Origin: Nocardia alba NBRC 108234
GTDB taxonomy: Bacteria > Actinomycetota > Actinomycetes > Mycobacteriales > Mycobacteriaceae
Assembly: GCF_001612665.1 (NCBI RefSeq)
Contig: NZ_BDAX01000018.1
Location: forward strand, 248,001 to 312,000
Direction of reading: 5' to 3'
Length of the DNA stretch: 64,000 bases
Positions 15,620-26,196 of this stretch are shown in pieces. A program made the position numbers and the translations under genes. Below the pieces are notes generated by a model that ran no database searches, was not told where the DNA came from, and saw nothing but the letters and a program-made list of their open reading frames with translations. Each line of letters starts with the position of its first letter. The first letter of the stretch is position 1.

Positions 15620-16237
15620 ATGAGTGAGCAGGTGAACCCCGCGCTCCGGCCCGCGGCCAACGCGACCCGGCGCAACGAGGGGTCTCGGCGCGCGATCCTG
15701 TCGGCCGCCTTCGAACTGGCGGGCGAGATCGGCTACGACAAGCTGACCATCGAGTCGATCGCCGCCAGGGCAGGTGTCGGCAAGCAGACGATCTACCGGT
15801 GGTGGCCGTCCAAAGGCGCCGTTCTGCTCGATGCCGTTCTGATGCTCAGCGAGACCGGCGACGACGCGGCGCCGGACCTCCCCGACACCGGCGACCTGGA
15901 AGCCGACCTGAAACTGGTCCTGCGCGCCACCGTCGCCGAACTCGCCGACCCCCGCTTCGACCTACCCCTGCGCGGCCTGACCAGCGCCATCATGCACGAC
16001 GCCGCCTTGGCCGCCGCCTATACCGAACGGCTACAGCGCCCGATCGACGACCTCAAACGCCGCCGCCTCGTCGCCGCGCGAAACGCGGGGCAGATCGCCG
16101 CCGACATCGACCTCGACGTAGCCATCGCGATGATCTGGGGCCCACTGATGGACCGCTGGCTCCTGCGCAGCGGCACCCTCACCACCGACTTCGCCGATCG
16201 CGTGGTCGAGACAGCCCTGCGTGGACTACGCGGCTGA
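15620..16237 (+). CDS. TetR family transcriptional regulator
   Basis: A 205-residue TetR repressor. The DNA-binding part is at residues about 22-68 (ILSAAFELAGEIGYDKLTIE, then IAARAGVGKQTIYRWWPSKG), followed by a TetR_C_16/AcrR-type C-terminal domain. ATG 15620 lies six bases after TAGGCT, with no ribosome site, so the mRNA is probably leaderless. Divergent from the SDR gene with two matching operator sites between, making the SDR gene its probable target. Confidence 0.88.
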   Translation: MSEQVNPALRPAANATRRNEGSRRAILSAAFELAGEIGYDKLTIESIAARAGVGKQTIYRWWPSKGAVLLDAVLMLSETGDDAAPDLPDTGDLEADLKLVLRATVAELADPRFDLPLRGLTSAIMHDAALAAAYTERLQRPIDDLKRRRLVAARNAGQIAADIDLDVAIAMIWGPLMDRWLLRSGTLTTDFADRVVETALRGLRG

Positions 16238-16338
16238 CCAGACGGAAAGCACGTCATAGCAACGATATTCGGCCCAGGCCTCGCAATCGTCGTGCCGCTG
16301 CTCCCACCGACGCGCTCAGCCGTGCCGCGACGGCGACC

Positions 16339-16821
16339 TCACTGGCGTAGCGATTCGGGCAGTGGAGAACGGTCGCCCGCGCCGGGCCCGTCCCTCAGTT
16401 CCAGGTCGCGGCCATGGACTCGCTCGCCGCAGTGTGAGCAGGTGGGCTCGATGACGGTGAGGTGGGCGCAGGTGCGATGCACGACCTCCACCGGGGGGCC
16501 GTTCGGGGCGGCCCATTCGTCGCCCCACTGGCGCATCGCGGCGATCACCTGCCAGAGCGAGCGACCCTTGGCGGTCAGGCGATAGTCGTAGCGGACGGGG
16601 TTGTCCTGATAGGGCTCCCTTGTCATGATCCCGTTTTCGACCAGGCCCTCGAGGCGTTGGGTGAGGACGTTGCGAGCGATGCCGAGGCGGTCGCGGAAGT
16701 CGTCGAAGCGGGTGACGCCGAAGAGTGCGTCGCGCACGATCAGCAAAGTCCACCACTCCCCGACCACTTCCAGGCACTGGGCCAGGGAGCAGTTCATGTC
16801 TTCGAAGCTGGTGCGCCGCAT
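16339..16821 (-). CDS. HxlR family transcriptional regulator
   Basis: A 160-residue HxlR-type winged helix protein: CSLAQCLEVVGEWWTLLIVR, then RFDDFRDRLGIARNVLTQRL, then GIMTREPYQDNPVRYDYRLT, the family core. The C-terminus adds TCSHCGERVHGRD, a CxxC pair that could bind metal or sense redox state. ATG 16821 is six bases from TAGGCT on the minus strand, again a leaderless arrangement. It faces the thioesterase gene across 53 bases that hold two GTTGCATGA-type repeats and an inverted repeat. Confidence 0.85.
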   Translation of the reverse strand: MRRTSFEDMNCSLAQCLEVVGEWWTLLIVRDALFGVTRFDDFRDRLGIARNVLTQRLEGLVENGIMTREPYQDNPVRYDYRLTAKGRSLWQVIAAMRQWGDEWAAPNGPPVEVVHRTCAHLTVIEPTCSHCGERVHGRDLELRDGPGAGDRSPLPESLRQ

Positions 16822-16837
16822 TCCCCCAGCCTAGTCG

Positions 16838-16889
16838 GTTGCATGAAAGAACTCACCCATCTACGGTGAGTTGCATGATGAAACTCACT
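16838..16889. promoter_or_regulatory. Candidate HxlR operator: two 20-bp direct repeats with an inverted repeat
   Basis: GTTGCATGAAAGAACTCACC (16838-16857) and GTTGCATGATGAAACTCACT (16870-16889) agree at 16 of 20 positions and lie 32 bp, three turns, apart. Each contains GTT-N9-AAC. Between them AACTCACC (16850-16857) and GGTGAGTT (16865-16872) form a perfect inverted repeat. The first copy abuts the HxlR -10 box and the second covers the start codons of the thioesterase gene. Confidence 0.6.
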
Positions 16890-17678
16890 GGGCGGTTCGG
16901 TGCGCGCTTCGCCCTCACCGCCACCGACGCCGGACACTGGCATGCCGTGGTCGACGATTCATGGCGCGGCTGGACCGGCCCACACGGCGGCACGCTCGCG
17001 GGGCTCCTGATCGACGTCGCGCAGCGGGCGAGCACACGCGACTACCCCGTTCGTGCCGCCGATGTCCGGTTCCTCGGCCGACCGGCGACCGGCGCGTTCA
17101 CCCTGCGCGCCACCGAACACATCGTCGGGCGCAGCACGACGATGCTGGATGTGGTCGCAGAGCAGGGCGGCGTGCCGGTCGCGGCGGCCACCGTGATCCT
17201 CGGGGCGCCCGGAGCGACCTCGATTCCCGCCCACAGCGCCCGGCCCGCGCCCGCGGTTGCGGCCGCACCGGACTGCGCGCTGTTCCAGCTGCCCCCGCAG
17301 ATCGTCCCCGTCGGCGCGCATTTCGTCATCAGACCCGCCGCGGGCCCGTTGCCCCTCAGCGGTGCGGACGAGGCGATGATGTGCGCCTGGATCGCACTCG
17401 ACCCCGCGCTCCCGCTCGACGCACCGAGTTCGGCCGTCCTGGCCGACGCGCTCCCGCCGGGATTGTTTCCACTGCTCACCGCCCCTGTCGCCGTACCGAC
17501 CGTCGCCCTGTCGATGCAGGTGCACGCCGATCTCGGCCACCTAGGCGAGGCGCCTGTCCTGGTCCGTGCCGCCAACGTCAGTTCCGGTGACGGCTGGTCG
17601 GTCGACGACACCGATATCTGGGACAGCGACGGGGTGCTACTCGTCACCGCCCGGCAAACCCGCCGCGTCCTCGGCTGA
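16875..17678 (+). CDS. Acyl-CoA thioesterase family protein (double hotdog)
   Basis: A 267-residue protein of the TesB-like/thioesterase family. The N-terminal half shows GPHGGTLAGLLIDVAQRAST followed by a DVRFLGRPATGAFTL strand, the hotdog substrate loop; the C-terminal half repeats the fold (MCAWIALDPALPL, LSMQVHADLG, and the closing DIWDSDGVLLVTARQTR). Such enzymes hydrolyse acyl-CoA; the chain length is unknown. Tandem ATGs at 16875 and 16878 are both possible starts. The HxlR regulator is divergent; an MFS exporter follows 14 bases after the stop and is probably co-transcribed. Confidence 0.82.
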   Translation: MMKLTGRFGARFALTATDAGHWHAVVDDSWRGWTGPHGGTLAGLLIDVAQRASTRDYPVRAADVRFLGRPATGAFTLRATEHIVGRSTTMLDVVAEQGGVPVAAATVILGAPGATSIPAHSARPAPAVAAAPDCALFQLPPQIVPVGAHFVIRPAAGPLPLSGADEAMMCAWIALDPALPLDAPSSAVLADALPPGLFPLLTAPVAVPTVALSMQVHADLGHLGEAPVLVRAANVSSGDGWSVDDTDIWDSDGVLLVTARQTRRVLG

Positions 17679-17692
17679 ACGAGAGCTCGATC

Positions 17693-19144
17693 ATGAAATC
17701 GATTGTCCTGTCGCGTGATACGAACCCACGCTTGGTGCTCGCCATCGTCTCCACCGGCGTGCTGTTGTCGAGTCTCGACCTGTTCATCGTCAATGTCGCC
17801 ATGCCTGCCATGGCCGCCGACTTCGGCGCCGGACTGACCGAGCTCTCCTGGGTGCTCAACCTGTATGCCATCGTCTTCGCCGCCCTGCTCGTTCCGGCCG
17901 GTCGGCTCGGCGACCGCGGCGGCAACCGCGCCACCTTCCTCACCGGCCTGGCGATCTTCGTGATCGGGTCGGCGCTGTGCTCGGCGGCCTGGAATGTGGA
18001 GTCGCTCATCGCTTTCCGGGTGGTCCAAGCCGTGGGATGCGCGCTGCTCACCCCCTCCTCGCTCGCGCTGGTACTCGCCGCGACACCACCGCAGCGGCGC
18101 GCGGGCGCGGTCCGGCTGTGGGTCGCGTTCGGCGGCCTCGGCGCGGCGCTCGGTCCGGTGCTCGGCGGCCTGCTGGTCACCATCGATTGGCGCTGGGTGT
18201 TCCTCGTGAACGTGCCGATCGGGTTGGCGGCGTTCGTAATCGGTATTCGCAAGCTCCCGTGCCCGCCCGCCGGGGGTGGTCCGCTGCCCGATCTGCTGGG
18301 TGCGGGCGCGCTGATCGGGGCGGTCGGGTCGTTGATCCTGGCCGTCGTCCAGGGACCCGAATGGGGCTGGAGCTCCACCGGGGTTCTCACCGCGTTCGGT
18401 GTCGCGGTCGGGCTCGGCGTTGTCTTCGTGATGAGTTCGGCGCGTCATCACAGCCCGATCGTCGACCCCGCCCTGCTCCGGGTCCCGAATTTCGCGCTCG
18501 CGGGGGCGAATTCGCTGGTCTTCCAGATCGCGTTCGCCGGCATGCTGCTCTCGGTCACGCTCTGGGCCCAGAACGTGTGGGGGTGGTCGGCACTGCGGAC
18601 CGGGCTGGCCATCGCGCCGGGCCCCCTGGTGGTCCCGTTCGTCGCTGTCGGCGCGGGCAGGATCATCGCCCGCATCGGCGCGGGACCGGTGATCGCGGCG
18701 GGCGGGCTCGCCTTCGGCGGTGGACTCCTGTGGTGGGCGCGCGCGGCCGAACTGTCACCGGACTATGTGGGCGGCCTGCTCGGCGGCATGCTGCTGACCG
18801 GTCTCGGCGTGGGGTTGACCCTGCCCACCGCGTTCGCCGTCGGCGCGGGAACCCTACCTCCGCAACGCTTCGCGACCGGATCGGGCGTGCTGAGCATGGC
18901 CCGCCAACTCGGCCTCGCGCTCGGCGTCGCGCTCCTCGTCGCGTTGCTCGGCACACCGGATACCCCCGAGGCCACGCTCGACGCCTTCCACCGGGCTTGG
19001 TATGTGACCGCCGCGATCGCGGTCATGGCCGGACTTCTCGGCGCGGCCGTGCGGTCCCGACCACAGGCCGGGCCGCCGGTCGTCGCGCCCGGCCACGCAG
19101 CGGAGACGGCCGAGCAAGCCGGGGGCGCGGCAGTTTCCGCGTGA
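17693..19144 (+). CDS. MFS transporter, DHA2 (EmrB/QacA) family
   Basis: A 483-residue major facilitator with about 14 membrane helices. Family marks include LDLFIVNVAMPAMAADFGAG, LGDRGGNRATFLTG (motif A) and the helix-5 motif ALGPVLGGLLVTIDWRWVFL (motif C). DHA2 proteins export drugs or metabolites by proton antiport in the cytoplasmic membrane. It follows the thioesterase by 14 bases, so the HxlR site upstream probably controls both; HxlR regulators often respond to electrophiles, which would suit an efflux unit. A strong hairpin follows at 19151-19179. Confidence 0.9.
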   Translation: MKSIVLSRDTNPRLVLAIVSTGVLLSSLDLFIVNVAMPAMAADFGAGLTELSWVLNLYAIVFAALLVPAGRLGDRGGNRATFLTGLAIFVIGSALCSAAWNVESLIAFRVVQAVGCALLTPSSLALVLAATPPQRRAGAVRLWVAFGGLGAALGPVLGGLLVTIDWRWVFLVNVPIGLAAFVIGIRKLPCPPAGGGPLPDLLGAGALIGAVGSLILAVVQGPEWGWSSTGVLTAFGVAVGLGVVFVMSSARHHSPIVDPALLRVPNFALAGANSLVFQIAFAGMLLSVTLWAQNVWGWSALRTGLAIAPGPLVVPFVAVGAGRIIARIGAGPVIAAGGLAFGGGLLWWARAAELSPDYVGGLLGGMLLTGLGVGLTLPTAFAVGAGTLPPQRFATGSGVLSMARQLGLALGVALLVALLGTPDTPEATLDAFHRAWYVTAAIAVMAGLLGAAVRSRPQAGPPVVAPGHAAETAEQAGGAAVSA

Positions 19145-19150
19145 TCACGA

Positions 19151-19179
19151 GCGGCCGGCGACCACCTGTCGCCGGCCGC
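19151..19179 (+). terminator. Hairpin after MFS gene
   Basis: GCGGCCGGCGAC (19151-19162) pairs perfectly with GTCGCCGGCCGC (19168-19179) around CACCT, seven bases after the MFS stop. Confidence 0.7.
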
Positions 19180-19325
19180 GTCCGCCGGACCGCCGCAGCC
19201 CGGGTCGCCGGATCGGGACCGACAGGAGACGACGACGATCGGTCGGGAAATCCGACCGTAGTCGGTGTGCCGGACCGTCCGTTCGCGCTACCGTGGCAGG
19301 AGCGGTCGGCGGAGGGTAGGAAGCT

Positions 19326-21521
19326 GTGAACAGCACGACAACGGCGCGGCAGTGCACGCTGTGCGAGGCGCACTGCGGAATTCTGGTCACGGTCGAGGAT
19401 TCGCGGGTCACCCGTGTCGAAGGCAATCCGGACGACGTGCTGTCGAAGGGCTACATCTGCCCGAAGGCGACAGCCATGGGCGGTCTGCACCACGATCCGG
19501 ACCGGCTGCGGACACCGATGCGCCGGGTCGGGGACGGCTTCGAGCCGGTCGGCTGGGACGAGGCCTTCCGCGAGATCGGACAACGTCTGCGCGCGATACG
19601 CGCCGCGCACGGTCCCAGCGCCATCGGGATGTACATCGGCAACCCGGCCGCGCACAGCTCCTCGGTGATCTACGGCGGGTTGCTGCGGGCCGTCCTGCTC
19701 ACTCGCAACTTCTTCTCCGCGTCCTCGATCGATCAGTTCCCGCAGGAATTCGTCGCGTGGCGGATGTTCGGCTCGAATGTGCTGATGCCGGTCACCGATA
19801 TCGACCGCACCGACCGGCTGGTCGTGCTCGGCGCCAATCCCGCCGTGTCCAACGGATCGATCACCACCATGCCGGGCGCCAAATCGCGCATCAAGGCGGT
19901 GCGTGAACGGGGCGGCACCGTCGTCGTGATCGACCCGCGCCGCACCGAGACCGCCCGGCTGGCCGACGAACACGTGGCGGTCCGGCCCGGCGGCGATGTG
20001 TACCTGCTGCTCGGGATGCTGCACGTGCTCATCGCCGAGAAACTGTGCGACGAACGAGCGGTGCGCGCGCGGTGCAGCGGCTGGGACGAGCTCGCCGACC
20101 TGGTCGCCGACACCACCGCGGACCGCATGGCGCCCCTGGCCGGCGTCGACGCCGACACCATCACCCGGCTGGCCCGCGACCACGCGGCGGCGCCGTCGGC
20201 GGTGGTGTACGCGCGGATCGGGGTGTGCCAGCAGGTGACGGGCACGCTCACCCACTGGCTGGTCAACACGATCAACGCGGTGACCGGGAATCTCGATCGC
20301 GCGGGCGGTCAGATGTTCGCCTCGCCCGCCGTCGACGCCGCCCGCTTCGCGAAGTACCTGCCCGTGGGACACGGCGCGTGGACCGACCGCTCCGGGGCGC
20401 ACAAGTCGTTCCGTAGCGAACTGCCGGTCGCGGTCCTCGCCGAGGAGATCCACACCGAGGGACCGGGCCAGATCAAGGCGATGATCACCTACGCGGGCAA
20501 TCCGGTGCTCTCCACCCCGCAGGCGGACAAGCTCGATACCGCGCTGGAATCCCTGGATTGCTACGTGGCCGTCGACATGTACATCACCGAGACGACGCGG
20601 CACGCCGACTTCATCCTGCCGCCCGTCTCCGCGCTGGAACGCGAGGAACTGAACCTGCTGTTCCCGATCTTCAGCGTTCACAACAACGCCCGCTACGACG
20701 CCAGGGTGTTCGAGCCGCCCACCGACGGCTTGGACGACTGGCAGATCCTGGCCCGACTGGTGACCGAGATGATCCCGCTGCCGGCGCGACGGTTCACCGG
20801 ACGCGCGCTCAACGCCGTGTTCGCGCAGTTCAGCCCCCTGCGACTGTCCGCCGCCGCGATCGCGACAGGTCCCTACGGAGTGCTGCGCCGTGGCCGGAAC
20901 GGGTTGACGCTGAAGAAGATTCGCGACACCGCGGGCGGCGTCGATCTGGGCCCGTTGCGGCCGCGGCTGCCCGAGCTGATCGGCACCCGAGACCGCAAGA
21001 CGAACGTGGCGCCCACGGATTTCCTGGCGGCGGTGCGTACCGTCCTGGACGAGACGACCGCGGCGGCCGAACCCGGCTACGACCTCCAGCTCATCGGACG
21101 ACGTCACCTGCGCAGCAACAACTCCTGGCTGCACAACATCCCGTCGATGGTGAAGGGCCGTGACCGCTGCACCGTGCTGATCCATCCCGACGACGCCGCC
21201 GCCCGTGGTCTCGCCGACGGTGACCCGGCGACGATCGAATCCCCCGTCGGCTCGATCGTGGTTCCGGTGGAGATCAGTGGCGATATTCGCGCCGGAGTGG
21301 TGGCGATCCCCCACGGGTGGGGGCATCGCGAACCCGGGGTGGGCTGGTCGGTCGCGGCGGCGCTGCCCGGCGCCAATGTGAACCTGCTGCACGACCCGGC
21401 CCGCGTCGACCCGATCTCGGGCACCGCGGCGGTCAACAGCACGTGGGTGCGGGTGAACCCGGTCGCGGCGCAGACCCCGGATGCCACAACGCGATTCGAG
21501 GTCGTCGCCGCGCCTCGGTGA
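19326..21521 (+). CDS. Molybdopterin-dependent oxidoreductase
   Basis: A 731-residue enzyme of the DMSO-reductase family. A 4Fe-4S site opens the chain (CTLCEAHCG, then ICPKA), followed by the molybdopterin-binding domain (VLGANPAVSNG, VVVIDPRRTETARLAD) and a C-terminal molydop-binding barrel (SNNSWLHNIPSMVKGRDRCT, IPHGWGHREPGVGW). There is no Tat signal, so it is cytoplasmic. Where nitrate reductase or formate dehydrogenase has the metal-binding Cys or Sec, this protein reads FFSASSIDQFPQEF, with no Cys. The electron partner and substrate are unknown, and no partner subunit gene is adjacent. GTG 19326 is the start. Confidence 0.88.
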   Translation: MNSTTTARQCTLCEAHCGILVTVEDSRVTRVEGNPDDVLSKGYICPKATAMGGLHHDPDRLRTPMRRVGDGFEPVGWDEAFREIGQRLRAIRAAHGPSAIGMYIGNPAAHSSSVIYGGLLRAVLLTRNFFSASSIDQFPQEFVAWRMFGSNVLMPVTDIDRTDRLVVLGANPAVSNGSITTMPGAKSRIKAVRERGGTVVVIDPRRTETARLADEHVAVRPGGDVYLLLGMLHVLIAEKLCDERAVRARCSGWDELADLVADTTADRMAPLAGVDADTITRLARDHAAAPSAVVYARIGVCQQVTGTLTHWLVNTINAVTGNLDRAGGQMFASPAVDAARFAKYLPVGHGAWTDRSGAHKSFRSELPVAVLAEEIHTEGPGQIKAMITYAGNPVLSTPQADKLDTALESLDCYVAVDMYITETTRHADFILPPVSALEREELNLLFPIFSVHNNARYDARVFEPPTDGLDDWQILARLVTEMIPLPARRFTGRALNAVFAQFSPLRLSAAAIATGPYGVLRRGRNGLTLKKIRDTAGGVDLGPLRPRLPELIGTRDRKTNVAPTDFLAAVRTVLDETTAAAEPGYDLQLIGRRHLRSNNSWLHNIPSMVKGRDRCTVLIHPDDAAARGLADGDPATIESPVGSIVVPVEISGDIRAGVVAIPHGWGHREPGVGWSVAAALPGANVNLLHDPARVDPISGTAAVNSTWVRVNPVAAQTPDATTRFEVVAAPR

Positions 21522-21555
21522 ACCCGGCTACGAGGTCGGGTCCACCGCGCCGTGG

Positions 21556-22602
21556 TCAGCGAAAGCGCAGGTTCGCGGTGGCGAGGCCGAAGATCTTGCG
21601 GCCGCCGGACTTGGCCACGATGGCGATCACCGCGGTGCGGTTCGCCGGGTCGAGGGACTTCACGCGGCCGGTGTACTCGACCTGGCCGCCCTCCCGGCCG
21701 ACGATCGTGTAGGTCGACAGGCGCACGCCGTAGCGGGTGACGGCGCCGGGATCGCCGGACCAGGTGGAGAGGAAGCCCGCGCCCAGACCCATGGTGAGCA
21801 TGCCGTGGGCGATGATGTCGGGCAGGCCGGCCAGCTCGGCGATCTTCTCGTCCCAGTGGATGGGGTTGCCGTCGCCGGACACTCCGGCGTAGTTGACCAG
21901 GTCACCGCGCGAGACGCGGGCGTCGCGCAGCGGGAGTTCGTCGCCGACGGTGAGCTCGTCGAACGACAGTGTGGTGTTCGGGATCCGGGCCGCGCCCTCG
22001 ACGGACAGCGGGACCTCGCCCTCGGGACGCAGGGTGGTCTCCACCTCGACGCTCTTGTCGGCGCTGTAGATGCTCACCCCGTGGAGCATGATGTTCTCCA
22101 CCGCGGCGGTGATCGCGGGATCCACCCCGTCGTCGCCGGTGATGCCGACCACCGTGGTGTGCATGATGTGCACGGTCTCGCCGAGCTCGTCGACGAAGGT
22201 GTTGGTGACGGTGATCAGATCCTTGCCCGCGATCGTGCGCACCGAGGTCAGCTCGACGTCGACCACGAGACGATCACCGGCCACGATCGGCTTGTGCTGC
22301 TCGAAGACCTGTTCGGTCTGCACGAACATGTCGTAGCCGACGACCACCGTCTCGAACAACAGTTTGTTCGCGGCCATCGCCGGGATGGACACGAACGTCA
22401 GCGGCGCGACCAGTCCCGGGTAGCCGAGCGCGGCGGCGGCCTCGTCCTCCCAGTGAGCCGGATGGAAGTCCTGGACGGCGCGCGCGTACTCACGGATCTT
22501 CTCGCGACCGACCTCGTAGACGCCCTCGACCCGGTAGTAGTGCCCTACCTTCGACGCGGTGTCGGGGCCATCGACGGATGGGGCATCGACTACGGAAGTC
22601 AC
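21556..22602 (-). CDS. Fused (3R)-hydroxyacyl-ACP dehydratase, HadA and HadB halves
   Basis: A 348-residue fusion of two MaoC-like hotdog domains. Residues about 15-165 match HadA (YEVGREKIREYARAVQDFHP, then GLVAPLTFVS), and residues about 190-345 match HadB with the hydratase motif VSGDGNPIHWDEKIA followed by HGMLTMGLGAG. In mycolate-making bacteria HadAB dehydrates 3-hydroxyacyl-AcpM in FAS-II. Fusion of the two subunits is known in Nocardia and Rhodococcus. AAGGTGA lies before GTG 22602, and TAGCCT at 22639-22644 on the minus strand may be the -10 box. No rpmG, hadC or tRNA genes, which flank hadABC in M. tuberculosis, are adjacent here. Confidence 0.88.
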   Translation of the reverse strand: MTSVVDAPSVDGPDTASKVGHYYRVEGVYEVGREKIREYARAVQDFHPAHWEDEAAAALGYPGLVAPLTFVSIPAMAANKLLFETVVVGYDMFVQTEQVFEQHKPIVAGDRLVVDVELTSVRTIAGKDLITVTNTFVDELGETVHIMHTTVVGITGDDGVDPAITAAVENIMLHGVSIYSADKSVEVETTLRPEGEVPLSVEGAARIPNTTLSFDELTVGDELPLRDARVSRGDLVNYAGVSGDGNPIHWDEKIAELAGLPDIIAHGMLTMGLGAGFLSTWSGDPGAVTRYGVRLSTYTIVGREGGQVEYTGRVKSLDPANRTAVIAIVAKSGGRKIFGLATANLRFR

Positions 22603-22812
22603 TATGAATCACCTTCGTTCGGGGAACGGACACCCGGCAGGCTAGTCGACGCGCAGGCGGACCGGGCATTCCTTGGCACAGTTCACAGCCTGTGGCCTTG
22701 CTTCGCGGTCAGAAAGAGGGTACGTCGCCGGTGCCCTCGGTGCCACCGATACCGGGCTGCGGCGTGATCTCCCGCGATGTCATCACGACGGATCCGCGCA
22801 AACCCCTCCCCC

Positions 22813-22842
22813 GATTATCTGGAATGAGTCATAATCTGGAAC
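22813..22842 (+). promoter_or_regulatory. furA promoter/operator, AT-rich dyad
   Basis: GATTAT (22813-22818) and ATAATC (22831-22836) form a perfect inverted repeat with 12 bases between. CATAAT (22830-22835) ends seven bases before GTG 22843, so it is a likely -10 box of a leaderless furA mRNA, with the dyad covering the promoter. Mycobacterial furA is autorepressed at a similar site. Confidence 0.6.
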
Positions 22843-23277
22843 GTGTCCACTACATCGGCCTTCGAACAGATGCTGCGCGCAGCCTCACTGCGTATCACCG
22901 CGCCACGCCTGGCGGTGCTCACCGCAGTGCACCAGCATCCGCACGCCGACACGGACACCATCGTGAACCGAGTCAGAGCCACCCTCGGGGCCGTCAGCCA
23001 GCAGGCCGTCTACGACGTACTGCGGGTTCTCACCAGCGCCGGACTGCTCCGGCGGATCCAGCCGATGGGCACCGTCGCGCGCTATGAGACGCGCGTCGGT
23101 GACAACCACCATCACCTGGTGTGCCGAATTTGTGGCGTGATCGTCGATATCGAGTGCGCTGTCGGCGACGCGCCCTGTCTGACTCCCTTCGATCATCGCG
23201 GCTTCGTCGTCGACGAGGCCGAGGTCATCTACTGGGGCCACTGCCCCGACTGCACGACATCACCATCACTCTCCTGA
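22843..23277 (+). CDS. furA: Fur family regulator paired with katG
   Basis: A 144-residue Fur protein. The winged helix (ASLRITAPRLAVLTAVHQHP, then VSQQAVYDVLRVLTSAGLLR) is followed by the metal-binding domain: the His cluster HHHLVCRICG and a second cysteine pair in GHCPDC, so a structural zinc site is complete. It lies 11 bases before katG, the arrangement of furA-katG in mycobacteria and Streptomyces, where FurA represses katG and itself and releases on peroxide exposure. GTG 22843 is the start, probably at or next to the transcript's first base. Confidence 0.92.
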   Translation: MSTTSAFEQMLRAASLRITAPRLAVLTAVHQHPHADTDTIVNRVRATLGAVSQQAVYDVLRVLTSAGLLRRIQPMGTVARYETRVGDNHHHLVCRICGVIVDIECAVGDAPCLTPFDHRGFVVDEAEVIYWGHCPDCTTSPSLS

Positions 23278-23288
23278 AAGGATTCACC

Positions 23289-25517
<2,229 letters not shown>

Positions 25518-25529
25518 TCCGAACAGCGA

Positions 25530-25564
25530 AACGCCCTGCGGCTCAGCACGAGTCGCAGGGCGTT
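25530..25564. terminator. Bidirectional terminator between katG and the SRPBCC gene
   Basis: AACGCCCTGCG (25530-25540) pairs with CGCAGGGCGTT (25554-25564), extended inward by a G-T pair and CTC/GAG around AGCAC. It lies between convergent stops at 25517 and 25575. Confidence 0.75.
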
Positions 25565-25574
25565 ACCGTTGCGA

Positions 25575-26030
25575 TCAGGACTCGGCGAGGTCGGCCAGGC
25601 GGTCCACCGACGCCTGCAACTTGTCGGCGGTCGTGGCCTTTGCCCTGACCTGACGCAGTTCGTCGTGCAGCTCGGACCAGTCGTAGGTGTGGGTCACCCG
25701 GGTGTGGGTGTCGTCGATCGGCTCGAGCTCCCAGCGCCACAGGTGTCCCGGCGGGGTCTTGTCCCGCTCGGACGGGTTCCACGCGATGCGGCGGCCCTCC
25801 TCGAACTCGACGATGTGGTTGTCGCGGTCGGCACCGTTGGTCAGCGTCGTGGTGAACACGTCACCGACCGCGCGGACCCGCTGGCCCTCGACGGCCTGAG
25901 CGAGGTTGTCGTTGCCGTCCCAGCGCGGTTGCTGCGCGGGATCGGCGATCAGGTCGAAGATCACGGCGGGGGTCGCCGCGATGTCGCGGGTGGCGTGGAC
26001 GATGCGGGGCACGTCGATGGTTTCGGTCAC
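25575..26030 (-). CDS. SRPBCC family protein (polyketide cyclase/START-like)
   Basis: A 151-residue SRPBCC protein: IVHATRDIAATPAVIFDLIA is the first strand and helix, then PRWDGNDNLAQ, and a terminal helix of LHDELRQVRAKATTADKLQA. Such helix-grip domains bind lipids or small hydrophobic ligands. I chose GTG 26030, which gives the usual short N-terminus of the family; a TTG at 26066 would add 12 residues. Ligand unknown. It is convergent with katG. Confidence 0.8.
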   Translation of the reverse strand: MTETIDVPRIVHATRDIAATPAVIFDLIADPAQQPRWDGNDNLAQAVEGQRVRAVGDVFTTTLTNGADRDNHIVEFEEGRRIAWNPSERDKTPPGHLWRWELEPIDDTHTRVTHTYDWSELHDELRQVRAKATTADKLQASVDRLADLAES

Positions 26031-26196
26031 CGGGCGATAGAACCAGCAGCTCACCCACCCCGGCAAGCGTTCCGCTCGAGCGCGCGACTAACTCCCTCCG
26101 GTCACCGCAGCCGTCCCAACCGGCCACGCGCGCCCCGCATTCCGGCGCTGTCCACGGCATATGCGTTGCGGTAGTGACTTACTCTAACGTTGCGGG

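Noticed and set aside
19023..21392. A 789-residue minus-strand frame opposite the molybdopterin oxidoreductase
   Set aside because: Antisense shadow of a well-supported gene, with low-complexity His/Asp/Arg composition and no domain.
22603..22842. tRNA gene near HadAB, as at the mycobacterial hadABC locus
   Set aside because: No cloverleaf, GGTTCGA-type T-loop or CCA-adjacent acceptor stem is visible.
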